Translations under genes and position numbers: made by a program
NCBI GenBank assembly: GCA_905182985.1
Contig: CAJJDN010000007.1
Coordinates: forward strand, 1 to 64,000
DNA length: 64,000 nucleotides
Direction: 5' to 3'
Source: Paramecium sonneborni
Taxonomy: Eukaryota > Ciliophora > Oligohymenophorea > Peniculida > Parameciidae
Notes under the pieces: generated by a model
What the model saw: the letters and a program-made list of their open reading frames with translations, nothing else
Databases searched by the model: none
What the model was told of the DNA's origin: nothing
Shown: positions 1 through 12,649 of the stretch, one piece after another
Numbering within the stretch: position 1 is the first letter of the stretch
How the letters are laid out: the number at the start of each line of letters is the position of its first letter

Positions 1-42
1 AACCCCAAACCCAACCCCAACCCCAAACCCAACCCCAAACCC
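1..42. repeat. Telomere, mixed C4A2/C3A3 repeats
   Basis: The window begins with an uninterrupted run of CCCCAA and CCCAAA units in irregular order. This random mixture of G4T2 and G3T3 (on the other strand) is typical of Paramecium macronuclear telomeres, so the window starts at a true chromosome end. Non-telomeric sequence begins at 43. Confidence 0.97.
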
Positions 43-692
43 TTTTGAAGACAAAAAGGCTGCTGTTAAAAGATAAAAATAGCTCAAACTTTTAAGAAGC
101 TAAGGCATGAGGGTCAAAATAGAGGGACGACCTCTCAAAATAAAAAGAACATATTTTAAACCTTCTAGCTATTTATTAAAAGGTAGTTTATTAATAAATA
201 ATTTTTTAAATATGTGATTAAAATTTTTCTTTAATCTAAAATCAATTGACAGTCTTAAAAACCAAAAATGAAATTTGTTCATCTAATTTAACTTTTTATT
301 ATCCTGCTATCTCTCCTAAAATAATATAATGATTCAGCAATTTAAAAAATCCTGAAGTTTATAAATTGTACATGGAAAGCATAAGAAAAGGAAATAATAA
401 ATATAGCATATTCATTAGATACTTTAAATAGATTTGAGGAAGCTTTATCATATGCAAATTCATTACATACATCCTTGATATAGAAGAATCCTTTAGAATT
501 AATTTAAATAACGTAAAATAAGAACAATTGATGTTTTTATTGACTAGATTTTTTGACAAGTAATTTAAATAGATTTTAAGATTTTTTTTATATAAAAAAA
601 AGCAGTTTTTTTTTTGCCAACTTTTCAACTTCGATTTGATAATTTTTGATGCCCCATATGAATTTCGGATAAAAAAAAAGGTGGAAATTTGA
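43..692. other. Subtelomeric non-coding stretch
   Basis: AT-rich sequence directly inside the telomere. I find no open frame with plausible amino-acid content under the ciliate code and no RNA gene. A short minus-strand standard-code ORF (359-628) has composition no better than background. Confidence 0.6.
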
Positions 693-1160
693 CAGATAAG
701 GAGAAGTACAACACGTGCTCAGAATAGCTTTAATTAGCCTAAGGGAAGGAGATTTTTACTCTTAGCAAACTTTTATAATATAGACGAACCAGAAAAAACA
801 GAGATTGGTTACTCACAAAATGTGTGGAACCATTTTAGGGACTTAGAGACTGCTAATGGATATGGGATTAAGTTAGATGGGGAAAAGGTACAAAGCAACT
901 AGGGTTTTTTCGAAGGCTTATATGAAAAGTTTGGATTCTCTAAAGGGAAAGTAATACTCACAAGAATCAAGCCTTTAAAGGCACACTTTGAGGATCTTTT
1001 TTGCAGAATTTAGGAAAGGATGAAGAGACAACAATATATTAAAAAAAAATTGTTAAAAATATGTTTTTTTATTATATTAGTTAATATTGAAAATCTGTTT
1101 ATATATTATGACAAGCCAAATTAGATGATTATGATAATTGGGTTTAATTAGTATGTTCTT
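693..1160 (+). pseudogene. Decayed coding fragment, no start codon
   Basis: A reading frame open under the ciliate code from a TGA at 690 to a TGA near 1159 gives about 155 residues with balanced, protein-like content, for example EIGYSQNVWNHFRDLETANG and YEKFGFSKGKVILTRIKPLK. It has no in-frame ATG near its beginning. I recognise no family. The lack of a start and the subtelomeric position suggest a remnant. A 5' exon hidden behind an unseen intron is the alternative. Confidence 0.35.
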
Positions 1161-1627
1161 TGAGGATGGAACTACTTTAACTTAAGGTGTGACTTATTAG
1201 GTAAGCCAAATTGTGACTTATTTTGTTGAGTGAAATTTATAGTTTTCTGATTTTTAATTTTGTTTTATTTTAAAAAAGGATTTGACATTTTTTTAAATTT
1301 ATCTTAATATTTTAACAATTTTTGCTCTAAGGATTCTACATCTATTTACTAAATATAAATATTAAGTGTTGTATAATGGTAAATTTTGGAGTTTAAAATG
1401 AAAAGTTTTTTTTAAACAATGATGAAGGAAATCAATTTTATTTTATTTTTCTTTTATTTGTCACCCAAATTCAAACTTTTTAATTAAATTATGACTGAGG
1501 TACTTCTGAAAGGCCAATACTTGAATGTTACGCCATCATTCGGATTACTTTTATTCTAGGAATAATTTCTGCTTCATCCTGATGTGCTTTCTTTCTTTTT
1601 TTTACGCTTTTTTTTTTTAAGGATGAG

Positions 1628-2265
1628 ATGGGAAAATAAAAAAATAATCTTGGTCGAAAAGTTCCCCGATATCTCCATCAACAAAATAGATTTTATTGTC
1701 GATTGGTTCAATTTATATTATTAACATAATTATAATTAAGGAATTCTCACAGATGAAAAGCTCGTTTAAATTAAGATTCCAATAAATCTGAATAAGCCTC
1801 AGATAAACTGGATTTTGCTCCTTCTTCATCATCAACAGCTTTCTAAGATTTATGCATGTATTTGATTTGGTGAGGTAATCAATCATACAATGAATTTATC
1901 ATGTGGAAAAATTCTTGCTTCCTCTGATTAAACTCTAGGAAATATCTTACAAGGATAACGTTGTTACCAATCTACATCAAATCGAGTAATATTAGGGTAC
2001 TCTTTGCGACAATTTTTGTATTAAAGTATTAAAGGAACAATGCAGTCAGATAATGTTCTAAAAATAAATTTATTATTTATTTTATAATTTAATTTTTGTA
2101 AAAACAAATTATTTTTGAAGTGGAGAGGGGTATTGAATATGTCTCAAAAGTCACATAATACTATATTTTCCAGGATGTTGAAACTGGTATATTTTATCTT
2201 GGATTATCCTTTTATAACTGTTTGAATAAAGTGGATTAATTTACTGAGAATTTAACAGGAGGGTG
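1628..2265 (+). pseudogene. Decayed coding fragments in several frames
   Basis: Three successive stretches on the same strand read like protein but lie in different frames with intervening TGA codons: around 1628-1866 (contains KFPDISINKIDFIVDWFNLY and IPINLNKPQINWILLLLHHQ), around 1875-2100 (contains SSDQTLGNILQGQRCYQSTS) and around 2115-2265 (contains TQYYIFQDVETGIFYLGLSF). No set of Paramecium-sized introns that I tried joins them. The hydrophobic IPIN...NW...LLLLHH stretch is loosely reminiscent of Ulp1-type peptidases, but no catalytic set is visible, so I do not assign the family. The last piece runs into the duplicated block that starts at 2196. Confidence 0.35.
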
Positions 2266-4488
2266 ATTATGGAAGAGGAGATTTCTATGATTGCTGACAT
2301 TCTAGAAATATATTTCTAAATCAAGCAGTCTTGTAATTGTAACCTGTAGCAATTCACAAATAAGTTTAAAGATTTGAATCCTTGATGAGAAAGAAGCTCA
2401 AAGAGTTATCTATTCTTCTGATTCATTATTTAAATTAATGATTTTTATTGGTTTTATATCAAAATTAAAAGATTTAAAGAAAATTTTTTTTTACATCTAC
2501 ATATTTATATGATTTATAAAAATTATCATTGTATAAAAGTTCTTTAAAACAAAGAGAAAAAGGGCCTTTCATATGCCTAAGATGGATTGTTGGCACAGTG
2601 TGTATCTATCAATCAAAATTCTCATTCACCACTATTATTATTTTTATTGTTATTATTACAAACACCCTATACACAATTTCAATTAAAGAAGTTCAAAAGA
2701 CTAAAAAAAAACCCTATTTTGATTTGACATTATTATGAAAAATTCTAAGAGTCACAAAGGAAAAGATAAAGAGTTCTTTGGAGCTTTTTTAAAGTGGCTA
2801 AGATTTAAATTCTCCAAATATTTCACTGTTACTGAAACTCACAAGATAAATATTTAGCAAACTCAAAAAACTTTGGGTCCATATTAATCTTAAGTTTGAT
2901 AAAGTATTTAATAGCGGGTTGAATCCTAAAAAGTCAGAAGGAAGTGTAAAAATTAAAGAATTTAAAGAACATTAAAGGAAGTAATGAATATAGAAAAAGT
3001 TATCAAGTATCTTCAATTTACCATTATAATTTTATTGGTTTTATTTATTTTAACAATTTATCCACAACTAAAGATCTCCATAAATTGTAAGGATCTCTCA
3101 GGATTATATGTAGTTATTAGATAAGAAAATTTTTTTGTCCTATAAAAATTTAAATTTATTCTTACAATTAAAATACCAAATTCAACACCAAGATTCTTAG
3201 ACAAAACGAGAGGGCAAACCCCAAACCCAATTAATTATCGATTAAATATTTCAAAATATCAATCTGATAACTTATTTATCCAAATTTTAATAAATTTTAA
3301 TGTATACAGAGCTTAATCGAGGTTTTTTTCAATTGCTCTCTNATCTTGGATTATCCTTTTATAACTGTTTGAATAAAGTGGATTAATTTACTGAGAATTT
3401 AACAGGAGGGTGATTATGGAAGAGGAGATTTCTATGATTGCTGACATTCTAGAAATATATTTCTAAATCAAGCAGTCTTGTAATTGTAACCTGTAGCAAT
3501 TCACAAATAAGTTTAAAGATTTGAATCCTTGATGAGAAAGAAGCTCAAAGAGTTATCTATTCTTCTGATTCATTATTTAAATTAATGATTTTTATTGGTT
3601 TTATATCAAAATTAAAAGATTTAAAGAAAATTTTTTTTTACATCTACATATTTATATGATTTATAAAAATTATCATTGTATAAAAGTTCTTTAAAACAAA
3701 GAGAAAAAGGGCCTTTCATATGCCTAAGATGGATTGTTGGCACAGTGTGTATCTATCAATCAAAATTCTCATTCACCACTATTATTATTTTTATTGTTAT
3801 TATTACAAACACCCTATACACAATTTCAATTAAAGAAGTTCAAAAGACTAAAAAAAAACCCTATTTTGATTTGACATTATTATGAAAAATTCTAAGAGTC
3901 ACAAAGGAAAAGATAAAGAGTTCTTTGGAGCTTTTTTAAAGTGGCTAAGATTTAAATTCTCCAAATATTTCACTGTTACTGAAACTCACAAGATAAATAT
4001 TTAGCAAACTCAAAAAACTTTGGGTCCATATTAATCTTAAGTTTGATAAAGTATTTAATAGCGGGTTGAATCCTAAAAAGTCAGAAGGAAGTGTAAAAAT
4101 TAAAGAATTTAAAGAACATTAAAGGAAGTAATGAATATAGAAAAAGTTATCAAGTATCTTCAATTTACCATTATAATTTTATTGGTTTTATTTATTTTAA
4201 CAATTTATCCACAACTAAAGATCTCCATAAATTGTAAGGATCTCTCAGGATTATATGTAGTTATTAGATAAGAAAATTTTTTTGTCCTATAAAAATTTAA
4301 ATTTATTCTTACAATTAAAATACCAAATTCAACACCAAGATTCTTAGACAAAACGAGAGGGCAAACCCCAAACCCAATTAATTATCGATTAAATATTTCA
4401 AAATATCAATCTGATAACTTATTTATCCAAATTTTAATAAATTTTAATGTATACAGAGCTTAATCGAGGTTTTTTTCAATTGCTCTCT
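2196..4488. repeat. Identical 1146-bp copies either side of one N (assembly overlap)
   Basis: Bases 2196-3341 and 3343-4488 appear identical and are separated by a single N at 3342. The constant offset is 1147. Copy 2 starts abruptly at the N and copy 1 ends abruptly at it, which is the signature of two contigs that overlap but were scaffolded with a token gap. The block holds subtelomeric sequence without a supportable gene. Its only standard-code ORF (2529/3676) begins with TTG, not ATG. Real biology should contain one copy. Confidence 0.9.
3215..3230. repeat. Interstitial telomere-like tract
   Basis: A short CAAACCCCAAACCCAA tract lies about 3.2 kb inside the telomere, in the same orientation as the terminal repeats. 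It recurs at 4362-4377 only because the block is duplicated in the assembly. Confidence 0.75.
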
Positions 4489-5107
4489 TTCAGCAAGGTT
4501 GATTTAAAACATTTCAAATTAAAAGACAAAAAAATATATTTTTTGATACCTGAATTTTGATTTTTCTATATTACCTTTTTGTTTTTCTCTTTTTTCTTGA
4601 GGTATTTTTCTAAAAAATAAAAGAAAATCAATGAATAAAGGAAAATCTGTAAAAATAAGATTATTTTTTGTTAAAATTAAATTTGAGCAATGAGTAGAAA
4701 ACCAAAAATTTATAAATTGTAATGAAATTTTAATAAATAATTTCAAGAAAATCTAAATTAATATATCGACAATAAACTTATTAAGTTTAGTTGATATTTT
4801 AATACTTGAAAATAATTTTAAATACCATAAAAAACTTAAAATTCTAAAAAGTGTAGAAAATATTACTTGATAAAAGATTGGAGAATATTAGAATTTGAAT
4901 TTGAAGGCTTAACATTAAAATAATTTTTTTTCATTTAAAAGTTTTCCATTTATCAAATTTAAATTCTTGTTTTCATTAAGCTTTTGGTGAATCCACCTGA
5001 ATTCCAAAATGATAAATTTTTTATAATTGCATTATAATTATTATTAAAAAAGTTTTGCCTTATTATTAAAAAAGTTTTACATTAATTATCTATATAAAAT
5101 TTGTAAA
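4489..5107. other. Subtelomeric AT-rich spacer
   Basis: No supportable gene. A 75-codon minus-strand ORF at 4519-4746 exists, but it is low-complexity and has no recognisable features. Confidence 0.6.
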
Positions 5108-6109
5108 ATGATTACTTAGGCAAAAATATCAATTGAACAAGATTACTAGAATATGAAAAAAAAAAGTATCTACAGACAAAGGCAAAAAAATCAATTTACA
5201 AAAGAGGACAATTTTCAAGAGAAATTTATTTAAAAATATGGATCCAATAAATTAAAATAGGTGGATTTTATAGAAGTTAGCTTACCAAAATCAATAACCA
5301 TAGATAATATTTTTAGATTAAAATCAAATGTATAAATCCCTCGTAATGCGAATAATCAAAATTAACTCGGAGAACTCAATATTGATTTTTATTGTTATAA
5401 TTATAAGATAAATAAAATTGACAGGAAAGGTAATAATGTTTTTATTACATTTGATCCAATTTAGAGATGCTTTACTCCAGTTGAAAATGTTGTTTAATTT
5501 TTAAGTAGAGGAGGTGAAGGATTGAAAAAATCTTTCGAGAAATTAAATTACAAGAAATTAGATTAATCACAATATTAAATAATCAATGAGAGCGATTTCT
5601 TTAATTTTTAGAATACACTTGATAAACCATATATTGGTTATATTTCTAAAGTGAGTGAAGATTAAGTAATTACCTAATAACGATTTATGAATGAACTCTA
5701 TTTAAATATGATTGGAATTAATTCTGATATGCTGACCCATTATGCAATGGATACAGGCTATTTACCCATACCCCTATATTTTTCTGAAGACAATGTTAAT
5801 TTATAATATTTAAGTAATTTCTTTACATTAAACACTTTCAATAAGTCTGTGAATTAAATGGAAGTTTGTAATTATAATGGCTAAAAATTTCCTGTTTAAA
5901 TTACGTTTCACAATTATTATTGTTACAATGAAATTGAATAGTGCCATTATGAATATTTATTTTTTATAGGGGATGTGGATAAAAAATGGATATCAAAGTA
6001 AAAGGTTGAAGAGAATTATTTAAATTATTTTAATTTGAAAAGCGATCCATTTAAAAAACCTTAAATATACTATAATTCAACTAAAAGATGTGGATATAGA
6101 AATGTATGA
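5108..6109 (+). CDS. Hypothetical protein, 333 aa
   Basis: A single exon from ATG 5108 to TGA 6107-6109 gives 333 residues with many in-frame TAA/TAG (Gln) codons. The N-terminus is basic and Gln/Lys-rich (KKKSIYRQRQKNQF), and no signal peptide or membrane segment is seen. The second half carries alternating hydrophobic and polar stretches such as GYLPIPLYFSEDNVNLQYLS and QKFPVQITFHNYYC. A PAS-like fold would fit the latter, but this is only an impression. I do not recognise the family. It is the first complete gene from the telomere. The intergenic spacer to the next gene on the same strand is 795 bp, long for this genome. Confidence 0.75.
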
Positions 6110-6904
6110 TATTAAATTATAAAATTAATATTATATTAATTAATGCATAAAAACAAAAATATTCAGATACATTATGATAAAATATTATCATTTATTAAAT
6201 AAACCTTGTATCATAATAGCATTTCTAAAAATAAAATATGCATATATAATATTGAGTTTTTTCGAAATTCTTAAATTAACACAACACTTGGTGTTGTGAA
6301 AATATTAAAAATTCTTCTTGTCTTCATTTATTCAATTCTATGTTTCTATGTAATTTTAATGTTAACTATTTATTTATACTTCAATAGCATTATTGTTCCT
6401 TCATTGCATCCATAACATGAGTTATCATAAATCCGAAATATATAAGTTAAAATTTATTGAGAAGATATTTTGTAAAAAATTTTAATAATAAATTTAATAG
6501 TTTTTATTTTTCATTAAGAAGATTTTTTTTTTTCTTCTTTTTTAGTCAAATGAATATTATTTGAAAATAATTTCTAATAAATTAAGTTACTTCAATAAAC
6601 TTTAATCATTTGATATAAGAAAATAAAATTATATTATCAAATTTTATCAAAATGTAATTTTCCCTCCTTTTTGGATTCTAGGATTCTTTCAATAAATACT
6701 AAAAATTGAAAAACCTGTTTAAATGATAAAATATGAATTTCTATATTTTATTAAAGCAATCTATAGGAAAATTAAAATAAATCTATAAGATTAAATATAT
6801 TTTAAAGTGAGGTTGTTATATATAAAATGAATAAATTATTCAGTATGTAATCAGAATATAAAATAAATGTTTATAAGATATTTTCAATTTCAAATAATAA
6901 AATA
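6110..6904. other. Intergenic spacer with a short perfect hairpin
   Basis: AT-rich spacer between two plus-strand genes. I see no coding frame. It contains one conspicuous perfect inverted repeat, CACAACAC-TTG-GTGTTGTG, at 6280-6298, which is GC-richer than its surroundings and about 170 bp after the upstream stop codon. Confidence 0.6.
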
Positions 6905-9900
6905 ATGAGTATTCATCTAATCCTTTATTGTCTAATTATACTTACATATTAATGCTCCAATTTAGTGGAGAATAAGCTTTTCATAACGTCGACTTAAAAT
7001 GAAACGATTAAAATCCCTTTATCCTAATTATTTATTTCAAGCGATTATAGTAAAATCACATTTAAACCTGTTGTAAAATAATTCACAATAGCAAATCTGT
7101 TATAAGAAATAGAAAAGGTTTCAAATCATAAAGTTAATGGTTCAACAATTTCAATAAAAATGTTCAAATCAACAACAAGTTGTGAACCACAACATTAAAT
7201 GGCCATTTTGCGCTATTATGAAGGTATATATTATTCTGAATATGACTTAATAAATTACTCTACTTTTCCAAATTTAGCTGCAGTATATCCAAGCACAGGG
7301 AAAAGAAATTCAAAATGTTTTGATATTGTTTTGATGAATACAATAATAATTACAGAATGTTCTGATGATGAAGGAGATTATTTTAGTATCCAAAAAATTA
7401 ATTAATCCACATATAATTATTTGACTATTTAAAAGCCAAAAGATGCCTTTAGAAAATTAGATATGATTGATAAATATTTATTAAGAGGAAATGTCGATAA
7501 ATTGGAATTATATTAAGAAAAAGAATAAACACTTGAATTCTTGGATATTTTAGATTCTGCTGCTTTAAGAATACTATTAAACTAAAAATATTTTTTACTT
7601 GAAATAAGAGATTTTTAAACTCATACAAATGGATAGATTAGCATATTGAATGCCTCTGGAGAATTAATTGTTTTATAGTATTTTAATAATTAATGGTAAT
7701 TGATTAAAACTATTGATACAAAGATATCAACAGTTTATTCTTATGATTTTGATATCTATTTAGATACTTATGTTATCCTTTCAAAATAATACCTTTATTA
7801 TAAAGCAATCACTAATTAAGAATTCATTGTAAATGTCGATTCTAAACCTTTTGATAAGGTATTTTTATAAAAAAGCTCAATTTTATTAGTTTAAGACAAG
7901 ATTTTATCGCTTTATTCATAATAATTATATAAATCTTACTCAACAACTTTCTTCAATTCCAAATATTTGATCAATTCATTTCCAAGTTAGGATGGGTTTT
8001 TGATTATTGATGATGAATACTTTTACAAATATGCAATAAATAGTGAATATTCAATTTAATTTTCAGCAGACTCTCTGCCAATTGAAAAAGATTACCAAAT
8101 GATTAAAATCCTTTAATCAGCCGATTGCGTTATTGAAATTTATTATATGGTTGTTAATTTTGAATCAACAGAAATATACTCATCTTAAGCACCGAAAGCT
8201 TTAATCGCTTCTGGAATATTTTAAGATAATTTGGAGGTTAAATTCAAGCCTATTTTTGAAGGATCAAACTTACAATATGAATTTAATGAGCAGAATATTT
8301 TAAATTTAAAAGTTGAATAATATTAAGGGATTGAAATCTTAAATGTAGGTGAGATAGAGAATGTTATTTACAGAAAATCTTTATCAAATTTAAATAATCC
8401 ATATATATAGATTATTTAACAGCACAGCAATAGCTAAATAAGTGGATATACTTGCGAAGAATTATTATCATAGTTGAAATTAAAATGCCAACCTATTTTT
8501 ACTAAGAGGTAATTTGATTAATTGTAAGATTCTGATAAATAACTTTGGTGGTTTAATTATGATTCTATATTCTTAGCAATCTTAAAAGATTCAACTATCA
8601 CAATTTATTGTGTTTTTTATAACTAAAATAAATTTGATCTATTAACAACTATTAATTTAGATTCTAATGCTTAGAAAATTGCAACTGATGGTAATTACTT
8701 ATTTGTTTAATGTTAATAATCAATTTAAATCTATACAGTATCTGTTAACAATAAGGCTATTTTAATTCAGAATAAAAATATTGATGGAGATATTTATGCA
8801 TCTCCAGGATAACAGAATCTTCTTTTTATCGATTTACTAGGATAATTGAAGATCTATTCTTTGAACTAAGGAAAATTTAGTATGATTTGGTTTACAGAGA
8901 TCAGTGATATTTATGAGAAAAAAAATTTAGTAATTTTTAGAAATCGATTCGCTAAATTAATCAAAACAAAAAATGAAGAAAAATATCTTGCAATCGTATA
9001 TAATATTTAAAATTTAAATAATATCTACTTCGAGAAACATATTAAACTTAATAATAATTCTTCTTTAAAACTAACATAAATAGAAGTAAATCTTTAATAA
9101 AGCTTATTTTTTATAGTTGTTAATAATAATGAAAAATATAACTTATAAGGGTATAAAATTGATGATACAAGCTATAATTCTAAATTTATTAACCTTTATT
9201 ACACATCTACAGCTCAATTCTCAATTACTAACCAATATTGCTTCATCACTGATTCAATAGAAAATAAACTAGTTTAAAAGAATTATTACATAACAGGGGA
9301 TTAGTTTGTTTAATCTACATTAAAGGAGGGTTATTAATAGATTCAATACTCCAAAGAAATTAGTTTAACTGTTTAAATCAAAAATGATTTTTAAAGGGTA
9401 ATCACCTAAATAATCCCAGCTCTAGTTGTTAATAGAGGTGTTTCAATATTTCAGACTAAAAATTTTTTCGATTTAAAATATAAAGCAGATGGCACTTAAA
9501 ATCATTGCATAAATTTGGAATAATCTTGGTATAGTGGTTAAGTATTTGACATAATCTAGAACCAATCAGAAAAGCTACAGTATATAAAAACATTATCAAA
9601 AGAAATTGAAACTTTAGAGTTTAGCCCTTTTATATAGGAATTAAATTCTGATCAATTAGTTTAATTAATGGAGAATAAAATCATCTTAGTTTAAAAATCT
9701 GATTTGACTAAAAAAGAATTTAACCTGGATGAAACATACAAGATTAAATAATTATTAATTATTATAAATCAACTTATTTATGTTGAAGTTTAAAAAGGGG
9801 ATTTAAATTATCTAAAAATCATAGCATGCATAGATTCTGATTGCAAATTATTAGATGATGAACTGACATTAACAACTAGAATTAATAAAGTTTATCTTCA

Positions 9901-10915
9901 TGATAACAATTTCTTCATTTATTCATTTCCAGATATACAAGTATATGATACAAAGGGTGATCCTATAAAATTATCAGCATTCGAACAATTCTATAAATTT
10001 ACGCTTTTTACATAACCATTTTATTTAGAATTTTATCATTTACACAATAATGTATACTCAGCTATCTCTGTTGATATTAGAGGAAATACTTATTTTAATA
10101 ATCTAGAAATTTCTGAAACCTCTAAAGAAAATTAGATTTTTGCTTAAAATGTTATAAATATTCTAAAATTGAATAACTTATATGTAAATATCAATTCCAT
10201 ATGTGTGGGATTAAACTTAAGAAAAAATGATATAATAATTGTTTACAATAACATACCTACATTTGCATTTAAATTTGATTTTGACTGTACTAAAAAGAAA
10301 TTATGTGATCTGAAGTCTTTTGAATTGAATGGTATTTTTTAATAATATGGAGAATGGACAATTTTTAATCTTTATCCCATAATATATTCAAATGAAAATA
10401 TTTTATCTTTGGTTTATTGGGCATAAACACATTTTGAATTATTATTATTTGATCTTTAAACTGTAAGTAGCAAAGAAAACCCAAATTTAGCTATTGCCCA
10501 TTTAATTACCCCTTAAAGTAAAATACCTGGTGAATTCCATTAAGTTTAGTCATTTGTATACAGGTAAAATGAATAACTCCATTTATTGGCATCGACAGAT
10601 AACTATGATAGATTAACTCATTATAGATTGAAGAGATAGTCATAAATTTGTACTTCCGCTTATTCAGTTAATGATAGAATTAATTTAACTTTAAGTAATT
10701 CTTTCTCCAAAATTAATATTAATTTAAATATAACTATTTAAGAAGATAATCAAATCCCTCCTAATCCTTCTAATGATGATGAGGATAAATAGAGTTTTCC
10801 AATATGGATTATAATTTTAATCACTTTAGGTATATTGATGATTGGCATAGTTATTTTCTATTGGTGGAAAAAAAGCTAAATTAAAGTTGAAGAAGAAGAA
10901 ATGTTATTAGCGTGA
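6905..10915 (+). CDS. Large type I membrane protein, unknown function (1336 aa)
   Basis: A single exon of 4011 nt, ATG 6905 to TGA 10913-10915, encodes 1336 residues. The first ~18 residues (MSIHLILYCLIILTYQCS) form a signal peptide. Near the C-terminus, about residues 1298-1321 (FPIWIIILITLGILMIGIVI and following) form one transmembrane helix, followed by a short acidic cytosolic tail ending KVEEEEMLLA. The ~1270-residue lumenal or extracellular part is made of short beta-strand-like hydrophobic runs spaced 40-60 residues apart, which would suit propeller-type folds, but I see no diagnostic motif. Expected location is the cell surface or secretory compartments. The family is not recognised. 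ATG choice rests on the signal peptide directly following it. Confidence 0.85.
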
Positions 10916-11079
10916 TTTTTCATATTATTAATTTTATAATACCAAATTTATTTTCTTGTCTTAGATAGTTTTAGAATTTGAAAATTATTTTAAATATAAA
11001 AAATAATATAATAGAAATATGTTATAATAGAATAAGGAAAGCTTATTATTAATGCACAATAATATCAATTTAAAAATTA

Positions 11080-12181
11080 ATGAGTAATGAAAATGCAGTT
11101 ATAATAGACAATGGTTCATATGAATGCAAAGCTTAAATTGCAAATAAGGATTTTTCAAGATAGTAGCTTCGATCTATGGTTAAAGAACCAAAAAAAGGAA
11201 GTTATGAATGCACAGCATTTATATAAGAAACCTTTTCTTTAAAATATCCATTTGAAAATGGATTTGTAGTTGACATGGATAGTATTAGATTTATTAATTT
11301 AAGTAATGGAAAAAATTTGGGATCAAATTTTAATAAATGTTGTGGGGTCTAACCAAGATTAATATCCTGTGATATTATCAGTAGCTTAAGCATAACCTAA
11401 AAAATTTAAAGAAAAAGCAATTCAATTATTTTTTGAATCATATGATGTATCATCATTCTATTTAATAAGCGGAGCTACGCTTTAATTATACAATAGAGGA
11501 AAATTTACAGGAGTTGTAGTTGATTCAGGATATGGAATTACTTAATCAACTCCAATTTTTGATGGTTTCTCTCTCCCCCATACAATATGCAAAAATAATG
11601 TATCAGGAAGTGCTTTAACGGAATATTTCATTAGAATCATGACAGAATTAGGTGTATACTTTAATTCATATTCGGAATAAAATATTGCTAATCAAATAAA
11701 AGAATAATTTTGTTATGTATCAGAAAATTATGAAGTAGAGATTGAAAAATTTAATCATTGTTTACCGCATGAACTACCAGATGGAAATTGCATTTAAATA
11801 AGAGATTAAAGAATTAGATGTCCAGAATTATTATTCTAACCTCTACTTATTGGCTTGAATCAACCAGGTATTCATGAATTAATTATTTAATCAATCAAAA
11901 AATCAGATTTAGATTTAAGAAAATACTTATTTCAAAATATAATACTAGTTGGAGGAACCACTTAATTATTAGGATTTAATTAAAGATTGATAAATGAATT
12001 AACTAAACTAACCCCTTTATCAATAAAGCCCAAAATGGATGATTCATCAGATAAAATATTTTCTGTACTAGATGGTGCAAAATTACTTTTAGGAATAAGT
12101 TCATTCTAAAGTATGTGGATTGAAAGATCCTTATATGATGAATATGGACCAAGTATCGTAAACAGATATTGTTGGGGATGA
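11080..12181 (+). CDS. Divergent actin-like protein (359 aa)
   Basis: Two exons joined by a 22-nt intron (11282-11303); stop TGA 12179-12181; 359 residues against about 375 for actin. Actin landmarks are clear: phosphate loop 1 IIDNGSYECKA, DMEKIWDQI after the intron, phosphate loop 2 VVDSGYGITQSTPIFDGFSL (actin: DSGDGVT), LVGGTTQLLGF in the adenosine-binding region, and the C-terminal SMWIERSLYDEYGPSIVNRY. Subdomain 2 is shortened: the stretch that forms the DNase-binding loop in actin is largely missing between QLRSMVKEPKKGS and FSLKYPFENGFV. It is therefore a divergent actin or actin-related protein, probably nucleotide-binding but unlikely to form standard filaments. I cannot assign a specific ARP class. 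It converges on the surface-antigen gene downstream. Confidence 0.88.
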
Positions 12182-12649
12182 TATTTATTTTTAAATAATA
12201 ATTATTATTTCTTTTCATCTGATTTATTGTTAAATGAATTTAAAGTACTCTTAATTTTAAATTAATTAAAGTATATATATACTCTAACTTGCAAAATTGA
12301 ATGACATATATGTATCGTATTAAACTTATCTCACTACTAAACGAGAATCTTATTATTAAAATTTTAGTGGTTTGTAATATTTTGCAAAAATGTATTTAAT
12401 TACTCATTTTATACATTGTTAAATTTTTAAACTCAGAAAATTGGTTTCATGAGAAAAAAAATAGGAAATTATTAAATTATAATTTATAAATCAAAATAAT
12501 CTTTTCCGATTGGAACTTAATTAAGTAATTATTAAATAATTTAAGGACTATTGTTCTATCCAATATAAATTTTGTATAATATAAAAAAAATATTATGATT
12601 GTTTAATTGCTTTCAATAAAACAAGTAAATTAATGATTTTAATTATTTT
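12182..12649. other. Intergenic spacer between convergent genes
   Basis: AT-rich 468-bp spacer between the actin-like gene and the 3' end of the minus-strand antigen gene. No coding frame or RNA gene seen. Confidence 0.6.

Noticed and set aside
2529..2738. 69-codon plus-strand ORF (and its twin at 3676-3885)
   Set aside because: It starts at TTG, not ATG, lies in a duplicated subtelomeric block and has no recognisable features.
4519..4746. 75-codon minus-strand ORF
   Set aside because: Low-complexity composition in an AT-rich subtelomeric spacer and no homology that I recognise.
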